Positions 16,801-23,254 of a DNA stretch of 24,796 nucleotides are shown here, one piece after another (the stretch's first letter is position 1; every line of letters begins with the position of its first letter). Origin of the DNA: JAWOGN01 sp046496815 (GTDB taxonomy: Bacteria > Desulfobacterota > DSM-4660 > Desulfatiglandales > Desulfatiglandaceae); assembly GCA_046496815.1 (NCBI GenBank), contig JAWOGN010000256.1, positions 1-24,796 of the forward strand, written 5' to 3'. The notes under the pieces are model-generated. The model had not been told where the DNA came from. It did not search any database and saw only the letters and a list, made by a program, of their open reading frames with translations. The translations under genes and the position numbers were made by a program.

Positions 16801-19060
16801 ATATGTGGCGGACCAACGGCTCCATATTCCGGATGAAATGCCTTACATCTGGGAGGTCGACCCCCAGCCCAAGGGTATCCGCGAAGATTTTCATCAGGCG
16901 GACTGGGGACAGCTAAAGCAGCGTCGGGCGGATATCCTCAGCTACTACCAAGAAACCCCTTCTTCTCTATCTCCGGAGGCCCTGGAAGCGCTCTTTCAGG
17001 AGTTCGAAGGCTTTCAGGAAGCGTACGCAAAAGCCTACGTGCTTGCCCATCAGAGGACCCGGGGAGGCCGCCAGTTTGAACCCTACGAGAATCTGACCCG
17101 TTCGGTGCGCTATGATCTCCTCAAGCGTTTGGACCAGCTGGAAATGATCTCGGTGGAACACAATCGGCGATCCCTCGATCAGCGGCTCTCCGCCATTCTG
17201 CTTCATCGCTGTCTCAAATCCCCGCTTGAGGATTTGCGGGGTCGGCCGACCTGTTCCTGTGGATTTCAACTGGGAGAAAGCATCCCTTTCGAGGCGATAA
17301 GAGACCTGGAAAAAGCGATCGACCAAGGCATTTTGGAGACCCTTCAAGCCCTTCAAGTGCCTGCCATCCAGGAAAAGATCCTGCCTTATCTCGAGAGTCT
17401 GGACCAGGTTGGAAGGACAAAGGAGGCGGATGCCATCCGCCGAATTCTGGGTTTATCGTCCCGGGACAAATCTTTTATCGACCGGATGGGCCGGCTCGTT
17501 ACCCCGCAGGTGATCCGAAATATCAATGAGGCATTCCGTGGAAAAGTGATGATTGTCAAGAGAGATCTCGACCAATTGTATCAGAGCCTTGTCCATCGAA
17601 AATACAGCCTGTCCCAGACCCGCAAGATCGTCCAGGAATGGCTCAAGGCGGATACGATTTCTGAAGATACTTTCTTGCATTTCCTGGGGAAGGGAGCAGC
17701 GGGACCTGCGGATCAAGCCGAAAAGGCATTGGGTGAATTCTTGCAGAAACAGTTCGCCCAGCTTTTTTCCCTGTATCGAGAGATTGGTCATGATCAGTTT
17801 GTCAGCGCAATGATGACATCATTGTGGGGCAAACAATATGAAATTCCCCATCAAAGGATGCTTGAGATCTTTCCTTTTCTCGAAAGGGGTGCACAGATAG
17901 AAACCGAGCGCTGGCTTGACCATCTTGCCGACCTGGCGCGGGATTTTAACATCGAGAAGCCCCGGGAATTCGACTCCCTGGTCTCGCAAGTGGAGGAGGA
18001 TACCGCTTTCGCGAAGATGCTGTGGTCTACGCTTTCCCCCCGATCTCCAACAAATATTTTCGCCAAGGAATCCGTTTTTCCATCTATCATGAAAGAGGCG
18101 TTTGAAAGGCTCCTATGTGGAAAGCCGGAAAAAGGAGACCTGGCGGAGCTTTTGGAACCCGTAGACCCCGATTCAGCGGATCACTCCCGTTTCCGCGAAC
18201 AAAAGGAATGGATGGTGGGAGCGCTCCAGACCTTGCAGGTTTTGAGCGAAAAAAGCACCGCCCTAAAGCCGGTCCGGGAATCCAAACCCGATGACTTCTC
18301 CCGATGGGAATCCCAATTTACCAAGAATGTCTCTCCCATCCCCTTTCTTCAAGAAAAACTGTTGCAACAACTCCGAAGGATCGGCACGGAGCCGCCGCCC
18401 TTTTTAATAGAGAAGAGAAAAGGGGTGGACGGAAAACTGCATGAATTCTCGGCCGGTTTTAGCAAATTCTACAAACAGCACCTCACGGACTGGGAAAAGG
18501 CGCAGGGGCTGCGGCCCACCCTGATTGAGGATATCCCATCTATTCTCTCCAAAAAACGTGGAGTGCCGGATCACAAAGGGGTTTATCATCTTCTCATGGA
18601 TGGGATGCGCTGGGATCTATGGGAGCACATCAAGTCGGAATTTTTTGGGAAGATGCCCCATCTCTTTCGATTGGTGCGTGAGGGAACGCTCTGGGCGCAA
18701 CAACCGACGGACACGCGAAATCAATTGAAGCACTTCGAGCAGAAGTTTCGCGTGCTTTGCGGAAACCCTGATGATGAGCGCTTGCTGTGGAAGGTCAGCG
18801 GCATGGATGAAAAAATCCATTCGGAAAAAGGACCCCTGACCCACCTGTTCGCCAATGTGATCAGTTACCTTGAAATTGACCTGCTCTTCCGCCTGCGCAA
18901 GCTCCCCTCAAGAACGCTCTTGATCCTTTTTTCAGACCACGGTTTTGTGGAAAACCCGACTTTCAGCCCTTTCGACAAATATGAATCTTCGCGCTATATC
19001 CATGGAAAAGACTCTCCCTTTGAAGTGATTGTTCCCTGGGCCTGGGTCATGAGGCTTTAG
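13856..19060 (+). CDS. DUF6079/PglY-BrxC-like ATPase fused to a PglZ-like phosphatase domain
   Basis: A 1734-aa protein. The N-terminus matches the DUF6079/PglY/BrxC class of large P-loop ATPases: Walker A GHFGSGKS (72-79) followed by HFLTMLSLLL, Walker B FLLLDELSEFL (179-189, D183-E184), and a sensor-like LWVIASLQEW (217-226). The long middle (about 300-1550) is helical, with a possible zinc cluster in HRC...PTCSCG near 1120-1140. The last 160 residues match PglZ of the alkaline phosphatase superfamily: D1582 (LLMDGMRWDLW), probable nucleophile T1620 (PTDTR), D1651-x3-H1655, D1694-H1695 (DHGF) and H1716 (RYIHGKDSPFEVIVPW). All expected metal positions are filled. In BREX systems these are two separate proteins, so this looks like a PglY-PglZ fusion. 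The ATG overlaps the recQ stop (ATGA), and AAGGA lies 5 nt upstream. The ATPase call is firm, the PglZ call probable, and a defence role inferred. Confidence 0.85.
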   Translation: MTMADEKEQLQIQDLVEIPDIRTVIQLEDLKNPDLRRMILETFVLTREVIDNLKAVFTSLSTQEGRGIFLKGHFGSGKSHFLTMLSLLLKHPQSWKRVLSQTPSLNEFAATVGKLRLMIVEISLVQHRSAEFLEDIILRSLFRQLGAEVISGFDGANSRHETFLRIQSILRDRGFTGAFLLLDELSEFLRSKADARAYNEDIRFLQYLGEEASSFPLWVIASLQEWIEETGEIHQDTFNKIKDRYRIRLSLGRAHIEELISERLIRRRQDANARISGLFDVLKSYFPTFPVTRERFVQLYPVHPATSSLLDRLKPIFSEHRGVVDFIHFRLKGDLERHIPSMLDRPATELLTPEVIFDHFIDRIRERSESQVYVERVFEAYKDEIPDLFKDEDQQRIALMAIKLLILFAISPVKYKYTVRHMAEMLLFQVTPMETEINYQFLFDILDRLAKEGSYVRVETRETPFDNHYFIDLKTDIAGIMRRRVRHMASEIFDEDRRLFSKLATLVDSPHLPLGGWIEKGMLQVSLRWQHTHRMGTLSLRQLDELSGDEIEGLRRQWARSEADFFLLVGTTHQREAQFRQVKEVLLPQIRGQNPGTFLFWIPAAFDGDFMWLKEVLAAVLMKEGMDPDDPEKRRKGDDFIQAFVEREKEKLTEHFVRCYYHGILLWDENQVDLSRFGYLSQEKFLSEFVPPLLERRFPRHSRIQPYMDALAPSIIKDMLKDFLSTGLLMVDDRSKFGVRDVLEGLLRPMGLVRKKGNQYELQIHPRQNELARHFLEQMGQNPAVALEEIYWVFRKGEYGLLRPHFEILVLALLFSGHLVAYKGTHRKRPDELASTGLRGITALGKGEVLGDNLRSALAEHPMIPARFRTAPLTLASQEELWAEIKSGKGSAMAELETLKSRTQWAASFGAFKHMPWEAVLKDIEDLMGQWDEVKVSLPSKDGLERFISAARAEPFLEKKLKTIEDLKVFLKSAERALFVYQYVADQRLHIPDEMPYIWEVDPQPKGIREDFHQADWGQLKQRRADILSYYQETPSSLSPEALEALFQEFEGFQEAYAKAYVLAHQRTRGGRQFEPYENLTRSVRYDLLKRLDQLEMISVEHNRRSLDQRLSAILLHRCLKSPLEDLRGRPTCSCGFQLGESIPFEAIRDLEKAIDQGILETLQALQVPAIQEKILPYLESLDQVGRTKEADAIRRILGLSSRDKSFIDRMGRLVTPQVIRNINEAFRGKVMIVKRDLDQLYQSLVHRKYSLSQTRKIVQEWLKADTISEDTFLHFLGKGAAGPADQAEKALGEFLQKQFAQLFSLYREIGHDQFVSAMMTSLWGKQYEIPHQRMLEIFPFLERGAQIETERWLDHLADLARDFNIEKPREFDSLVSQVEEDTAFAKMLWSTLSPRSPTNIFAKESVFPSIMKEAFERLLCGKPEKGDLAELLEPVDPDSADHSRFREQKEWMVGALQTLQVLSEKSTALKPVRESKPDDFSRWESQFTKNVSPIPFLQEKLLQQLRRIGTEPPPFLIEKRKGVDGKLHEFSAGFSKFYKQHLTDWEKAQGLRPTLIEDIPSILSKKRGVPDHKGVYHLLMDGMRWDLWEHIKSEFFGKMPHLFRLVREGTLWAQQPTDTRNQLKHFEQKFRVLCGNPDDERLLWKVSGMDEKIHSEKGPLTHLFANVISYLEIDLLFRLRKLPSRTLLILFSDHGFVENPTFSPFDKYESSRYIHGKDSPFEVIVPWAWVMRL

Positions 19061-19436
19061 GTTAAATGTCGACCACACCGATGGGCGCCGTTTCCTGGCC
19101 AAATCTTCCTGGGCGTGTAACCGTCTCATGAGCAAATCCATGGCAGACGGCCGGCAAGGCTTGCGAGGCGAAAGCATCGGAAAGCATTTACCTCTCTTGC
19201 TGAATTATCAGCCTGCCCTCTTTTCTAACCCCCTCACCTCCCCCGGGGTGCCGCGTCCACACCCGTTGCCCGCGCGCGGCGGCCCTTTGTCGCCAACAGG
19301 TTGTCGGAGCTGGAGGAGGCAAGCCCGAACCATCTGGTGGTGTGTCATTTGTTCCGTGGTGCAAAGGAATGATCACCGCCCGGCCGTCAAATGCTGAAGC
19401 AGATTCGGAAGGCGAAAAGGCAAAAGTGCCTGCGCA
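19061..19436. other. Intergenic region after the operon (376 nt)
   Basis: The plus-strand operon and the minus-strand nitroreductase end convergently here. No clear terminator was seen. A 31-codon stretch without a start codon (19277-19372, ending TGA) reads RRPFVANRLSELEEASPNHL and continues VVCHLFRGAKE. This looks protein-like and may be the tail of a decayed gene; I cannot name it. Confidence 0.35.
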
Positions 19437-20171
19437 TCATCCCTTGTAGCCGACCGGCATGATGAGCAAAGGCTCATGGAGGCGGGGGATTTTCATGACG
19501 TCAACCACTTTCCGGTCCTGGAAAGCGCCCACAATGCCGGCGCCCAGACCGCAAGCCTCAGCTTGAAGAAAGATGTTTTGTCCCACATGACCGGCTTCGA
19601 TCATGGCATAGCGAACGCCTCTGTCCCCGTATTTCCCGCAGATTCGCGCGTATTCCGCGGTGATCACCAGGTTCACCGGGGCGCGGGCCATCCACATCTG
19701 CCCCAGAGAAGAGCGGGCCAGTGCGTCCCGTAGGTCGCCGCCGGTCAATCGGCTGAGTGAGTGCCCCTTCGGCTGATAGTGATAGATGCCCGCTTCCAGT
19801 CCTGTGACCGATGTTTCCCCGATCACAGCATAGACATCCATGGGGTACAGGGCGCCGGCCGAAGGGGCCGCCCTTTTGAATCCCCTTTCATCCGTGACGC
19901 CCTGAGCGGCCCAAAGCAACTGAGACAGATGATCGAGGGTCAGAGCGTCCGGCTTAAAAGACCGCACCGTCCTCCGCTCTCTTAGAGACTCCTCAAGAGA
20001 AATCTTTCTGTCATGCCGTGGTTCCGGCAATTTCATGCTTGCCTCCGCTTTGTTTTTTTCTCGAGCCTGCGCCCGAGGGGCTTGAAAAGACGACCCTGCC
20101 CACAGCCCCACCGTGAGGAAGCCGATGGCCCCCAGTATGTCCCGCCTCGAAAACAAAGTTTTTCTGGTCAT
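19437..20171 (-). CDS. SagB-type nitroreductase with Tat signal
   Basis: An FMN-dependent oxidoreductase of the SagB/ThcOx nitroreductase family, 244 aa. The precursor opens with a twin-arginine signal: SRRDIL at residues 8-13, a hydrophobic stretch and AQA near 36. A folded, FMN-loaded enzyme is therefore probably exported to the periplasm. The mature part has the family start SLRERRTVRSFKPDALTLD, LSQLLWAAQGVTDERGFKRA, PSAGALYPMDVY and the C-terminal AEACGLGAGIVGAF. Classic SagB oxidises azolines in peptide natural product clusters, but there is no cyclodehydratase or precursor peptide nearby, so the substrate is unknown. The ATG has GAGG close upstream. The gene stands alone and is convergent with the large fusion gene. 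Confidence 0.88.
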   Translation of the reverse strand: MTRKTLFSRRDILGAIGFLTVGLWAGSSFQAPRAQAREKNKAEASMKLPEPRHDRKISLEESLRERRTVRSFKPDALTLDHLSQLLWAAQGVTDERGFKRAAPSAGALYPMDVYAVIGETSVTGLEAGIYHYQPKGHSLSRLTGGDLRDALARSSLGQMWMARAPVNLVITAEYARICGKYGDRGVRYAMIEAGHVGQNIFLQAEACGLGAGIVGAFQDRKVVDVMKIPRLHEPLLIMPVGYKG

Positions 20172-20224
20172 GCCCTCGACTCCGGATTTCTATCCTTATA
20201 CGTTGCAATTATAACGAACCAGCC

Positions 20225-20638
20225 CGGGAAAGCAACTGCTTGCCGTATGATGTCGGCGGGGCTTTCAAACGCGATGCGGTGCTCTGCAGGGGCAGGTAGA
20301 GGGTTTTCGCCGGCGAAAGATCAGTCGTATCATGAACACCTGGGTGTTATCCATTGATGCAGCCGAAGTAAGGCTGTTTTCGCGGATGAGGCCGAATATC
20401 TCTACGATTAACTGTTCCTGCTCAGGGAGTCAACTTGTTTATCCCGCCGATTGAAGGCGTTGATACCCCCGATTTGTTCATCTGCAAAACGCTGCAGGAA
20501 GCAGATCGGCTGGTCGGGCGCGAAGGGAGCCATACGGAGGTGATCGGCTCGGGAGCCATCGGCGTCGAGGCTGCCGAAGCGCTCAAGAGAATAAGGTTTG
20601 AGGTGACGGTTACCGAGCTGCTGGATGGACGGGTGTTC
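20225..20638 (+). pseudogene. Decayed FAD/NAD(P) disulfide-oxidoreductase, 5' and middle part
   Basis: Remnant of a NADH-oxidase / CoA-disulfide-reductase-like flavoprotein, spread over several frames. Recognisable pieces in order: SNCLPYDVGGAFKRDA (from 20231; functional relatives have ANCGLPYY-GG), VLSIDAAE (20344), KAVFADEAEYLYD (frame change, 20370) then an in-frame TAA, and FIPPIEGVDTPDLF (frame change again, from 20438). The latter runs into VIGSGAIGVEAAEALK, the NAD-binding Rossmann loop, and FEVTVTELLDGRVF. The N-terminal FAD loop is missing or unrecognisable. At 20638 the coding sequence is cut by the mobile element; the same frame resumes at 21787. At least three frame changes and a stop make it non-functional. 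Confidence 0.8.
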
Positions 20639-20647
20639 GCGTGGAGA

Positions 20648-20667
20648 GGGGACGTTCTTCACATTTT
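20648..20667 (+). repeat. Left terminal inverted repeat of the element
   Basis: GGGGACGTTCTTCACATTTT; differs at one position from the complement of 21762-21781. Confidence 0.8.
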
Positions 20668-20712
20668 GACATTTTGATTGCGAAGTTGTCTTGACTATGA
20701 GAGTGGTCTTAC

Positions 20713-21756
20713 ATGCCGAGACAGTCACGATTAGATACCCCAGGGGCGCTGCATCATATATTATTGCCAGGGGGAACGAAAGACGAAAAATCTTTGAGGA
20801 CAAAAAGGATTGCAAAGAGTTTTTAATCCGCCTCGGAGATATTCTTTCCGGCACCGAAACGATTTGCTACGCATGGGCGATTATTCCGAACCACTTCATA
20901 TTTTTCTCCGGACAGGGACCTTCCCAATCGCCACTATTATGCGGCGTCTGTTAACGGGATATGCCATGTACTTTAATCGCAGACACCGCCGTTACGGTCA
21001 TCTGTTTCAGAATCGCTATAAATCCATCCTTTGCCAAGAGGACCCCTATTTTCAGGAGTTGGTCCGTTATATTCATCTTAACCCTGTTAAATTTCCCAGA
21101 GGGAACCCTATTTAACAGGAACCCATTACGAGCCAATTTGGTCAATGGGATAGGGGCGCTTGATAAATACCCCTACTCAGGGCATAGCGTATTAATGGGA
21201 ATGGTTAAAAACGAATGGCAGGACGCGGAATATGTATTGAGAGGGTTTGGAAAACGAATTAAACAGGCCCCATCCAGGTATCATGAGTTTATAAAAGAAG
21301 GGGTTTCCATGGGTAAAACGGCCTGATTTTACGGGAGGGGGATTGGTTCGGAGCGTGGGCGGGTGGTTGAATCTTATGGAGATGCGCAGGGCAAGAGTGT
21401 CTGTCAAGGGAGATGAGCGGATCTTGGGGGAAGGTGATTTTGTAGAACAGATGTTACTGGAATCGGGTGAGGCGTTTGAGAGAAGATCTCTTCTAAAGAG
21501 CCAAGGTTGGGATTTGGATAAATTGGCTAATCATGTGGCTAAAGTGTTGAAAATAGATGTTTCAGTGGTTTGGTCTGCGGGTAAATACAGGCACATTGTC
21601 GAGGCACGAAGCCTGCTCTGTTATTGGGCTGCTAGGGATCTGGGTGTAAGTATGCCTTCATTAGTGAAAAGACTTAAGCTATAGGTTGCAGCCATTACGC
21701 AGTCCGTAGAGCGGGGAGAGAGGCTCATGAAAGAAAAGTCTTTTCATTTTCCATGA
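20713..21756 (+). pseudogene. Broken IS200-like (Y1) transposase with DnaA-like C-terminal domain
   Basis: The reading starts MPRQSRLDTPGALHH at 20713. It changes frame near 20757-20763 and continues IIARGNERRKIFEDKK, then YAWAIIPNHF. It changes frame near 20897 and continues HIFLRTGTFPIATIMRRLLT and YGHLFQNRYKSILCQEDPYF. It is interrupted by the 35-nt palindromic insert at 21085-21119 and continues NPLRANLVNGIGALDKYPYS. It shifts again at the A-run 21315-21318, continues RPDFTGGGLVRSVGGW, meets a TAG at 21682 and reads on as VAAITQSVERGERL to TGA at 21754. The first part is the Transposase IS200-like domain; the HUH catalytic H-x-H would be PNH-x-H, now split by a frameshift. The end, with EARSLLCYWAARDLGVSM, resembles the DnaA C-terminal helix-turn-helix. 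Five lesions make it inactive. Confidence 0.85.
21080..21124 (+). repeat. 35-nt palindromic insert flanked by AACCC direct repeats
   Basis: AACCC at 21080-21084 and 21120-21124 flank a 35-nt insert (21085-21119). The insert region forms a hairpin: outer arms CCTGTTAAAT (21083-21092) and ATTTAACAGG (21110-21119), inner arms TTCCC and GGGAA. Deleting 40 nt restores the codons CTT AAC CCA TTA CGA GCC, i.e. LNPLRA, the expected transposase sequence. Confidence 0.75.
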
Positions 21757-21765
21757 AAATGAAAA
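21741..21765. repeat. Hairpin overlapping the right end of the element
   Basis: Perfect 11-bp inverted repeat TTTTCATTTTC / GAAAATGAAAA with a CAT loop. It covers the end of the transposase reading frame and the inner edge of the right terminal repeat. Subterminal hairpins are recognition sites in IS200/IS605 and REP transposition; it could also act as a terminator. Confidence 0.6.
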
Positions 21766-21781
21766 TGTGAGGAACGTCCCC
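21762..21781 (-). repeat. Right terminal inverted repeat of the element
   Basis: The minus strand reads GGGGACGTTCCTCACATTTT, 19/20 identical with the left end at 20648-20667. Confidence 0.8.
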
Positions 21782-21852
21782 TGTTCCCCGACATGCTGGA
21801 CGTGGACAACGGCCACTGCGTACCCTGCCATCTGTATGAAGGCGGGATTTAA
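21782..21852 (+). pseudogene. Continuation of the interrupted flavoprotein gene
   Basis: In the frame restored by excising the element this reads FPDMLDVDNGHCVPCHLYEG followed by GI and a TAA at 21850. This continues the ELLDRVFP-MLD region expected after the NAD-binding loop of NADH-oxidase-like enzymes. The dimerisation domain and the rest of the gene are gone. Confidence 0.65.
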
Positions 21853-22100
21853 GCCCTCCCTGCAATAAATACTTTACAGCCGACATCGCCGAGAAGCGCA
21901 GAAATCCCCAGGTTTTTCATTTTTTTTGGCCGGCGCGCGGTCGCGGGCGTTTCCCGGACGGCCCTGGAATTACATTAAATTTTCCTCGCTTTAACCGAAC
22001 CTTTCTAATATAAATGAGACGCTAAAAACATGTGGGCTCATTTTTTTTGAGGACAAAAAGGCGCAATTAAAACCAGGCTGGTTTTAAAATTCCGGCCCAC
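21853..22100. other. Intergenic region and leader of the histidine kinase gene
   Basis: No gene was recognised. A degenerate copy of the repeat also found at 23941 and 24036 lies at about 21878-21912. AAATGAG (22012-22018) can pair with CTCATTT (22038-22044), which is followed by further T residues and could act as a terminator or attenuator. The palindrome at 22067-22087 sits just before the coding start. TAATAT (22006-22011) is a possible -10 without a good -35. Confidence 0.35.
22067..22087. promoter_or_regulatory. Palindrome before the histidine kinase start
   Basis: TTAAAACCAG and CTGGTTTTAA form a perfect 10-bp inverted repeat with a 1-nt centre, ending 13 nt before the first ATG. The symmetry and position suit an operator for a dimeric regulator, or a leader hairpin controlling translation. 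Confidence 0.45.
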
Positions 22101-23183
22101 ATGGCGAACGGACATCCTATGACCACAAAAGTAAAAGTTGTTGTAGTAGCGATATTGGTGTTGGCAATAAGTTCGCTTCAATTTTGGACGGATGCGAGCA
22201 ACCGGTATTTGCATATAATATACAGGGAGTTGTTTTTTTTGCCGATTATCCTGGCGGGACTATGGTTCGCGCTCAAAGGTGCTTTGGCAACCTCTTTGGC
22301 GATCACCGTACTCTATCTTCCAATCACCCTGAGTCATTGGGACAACCTTTCCCCCAATGATTTCAGTTTATTGGTGGACAAGCTCATATATAATATTGCG
22401 GCGGTTATTTTAGGAGTGACGAAAAACCGGGAAAATGCCGAACACAAACGAGTGCTTAAAGCCGAAAACCTCGCAAGCGTTGGGAAAGCCGTCGCAGCCA
22501 TTGCCCATGACATGAAGACGCCTCTCATTGCAATCGGCGGATTCACCACCCTCGTTCAAAAGGAATTTGAGAGGGATGATCCCCGTCACAAAAAACTGCG
22601 TATTGCCATTGACGAAACACGACGTTTAGAAACCATGGTGAAGGAAATGCTATACTTCTCAAGGCCTTTGGAACTCAAACCATCACCTGGCAACATAAAC
22701 AAAGTGATTCTTGAAAGCACGGAAATAGTGGTGAGGGCAATTGAAGGCCAAAAGGTTTCAATTGCTGCTCACCTGTCAGATGGACTTCCAATGTTTTCTT
22801 TTGATGAATCGAGAATAAAGGAAGTTTTAATCAACCTTTTGATGAATGCTGTTCAAGCTTCTCCTCAAGGAGGAACCGTAACAGTGTCTGCCATTCAAAG
22901 GGAAGAACAGGTCCAAATTGACGTTGCGGATTGTGGACCCGGCATACCCCTTGAGAATAGAGAAAAAATATTCACCCCTTTTTTCACAACTAAAAAAGAA
23001 GGGACCGGGTTGGGTCTTTCTATTGTAAAAAAAATTATCGAAGCCCATAAAGGTAAAATAAGCGTGCTTGATAATAAACCGAAAGGGACCATTTTCAAAA
23101 TTTTGCTTCCCAAGAGAGAAGTGCATGTTGCCCAAACCGAAAGTCAAGCTGATGGAAGAGATGTAAAAATACAAAAAACTTGA
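22101..23183 (+). CDS. Membrane sensor histidine kinase
   Basis: A 360-aa sensor kinase. The N-terminal membrane domain has hydrophobic segments at about 11-28, 44-57, 60-78 and 94-107, with almost no periplasmic loop, so it probably senses a membrane or intracellular cue. A short linker leads to HisKA with phospho-acceptor H136 in AIAHDMKTPL. The HATPase domain carries N249 in EVLINLLMNAVQAS, DCGPGIP (277-283), FTPFFTTKKE and GTGLGL (301-306). The N-terminal YRELFFLPIILAGLWFALKG is a pattern I associate with deltaproteobacterial NtrB/ZraS-like kinases. No response regulator gene is in the window, so it is an orphan here. The start could be ATG 22101 or 22119; neither RBS is strong. Base composition is AT-richer than the genes to its left. 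Confidence 0.93.
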   Translation: MANGHPMTTKVKVVVVAILVLAISSLQFWTDASNRYLHIIYRELFFLPIILAGLWFALKGALATSLAITVLYLPITLSHWDNLSPNDFSLLVDKLIYNIAAVILGVTKNRENAEHKRVLKAENLASVGKAVAAIAHDMKTPLIAIGGFTTLVQKEFERDDPRHKKLRIAIDETRRLETMVKEMLYFSRPLELKPSPGNINKVILESTEIVVRAIEGQKVSIAAHLSDGLPMFSFDESRIKEVLINLLMNAVQASPQGGTVTVSAIQREEQVQIDVADCGPGIPLENREKIFTPFFTTKKEGTGLGLSIVKKIIEAHKGKISVLDNKPKGTIFKILLPKREVHVAQTESQADGRDVKIQKT

Positions 23184-23254
23184 TGAGATTTCGGAAATCA
23201 GGAATCGGCTTGCCGTTAATGAATGCCAATCGATGCAAATAAAAGGCGGGGGCT

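Larger units (their letters stand above)
20639..21781 (+). mobile_element. IS200/REP-transposase-like element with terminal inverted repeats
   Basis: A 1143-nt element inserted in the oxidoreductase gene. Its ends carry an inverted repeat matching at 19 of 20 positions: GGGGACGTTCYTCACATTTT at 20648-20667, and its complement at 21762-21781. The direct repeat TGTTC flanks it (20634-20638 and 21782-21786). Removing the element and one TGTTC rejoins the interrupted flavoprotein frame as DGRVF-PDMLDVD, a family-typical sequence. It contains one transposase pseudogene. The left end has nine extra bases (20639-20647) outside the inverted repeat. Typical IS200-group insertions make no target duplication, so the TGTTC pair may instead be a retained target motif. 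Confidence 0.75.

Noticed and set aside
13856..19060. Complete BREX locus
   Set aside because: No pglX methyltransferase, brxA, brxB or brxL occurs in the window; only the ATPase and PglZ-like parts are present, fused.
19128..19397. 89-codon plus-strand ORF after the operon
   Set aside because: Low-complexity proline- and arginine-rich translation of GC-rich DNA, with no RBS or family pattern.
20408..20854. 148-codon minus-strand ORF
   Set aside because: It spans the junction of the flavoprotein remnant and the mobile element and is antisense to both.
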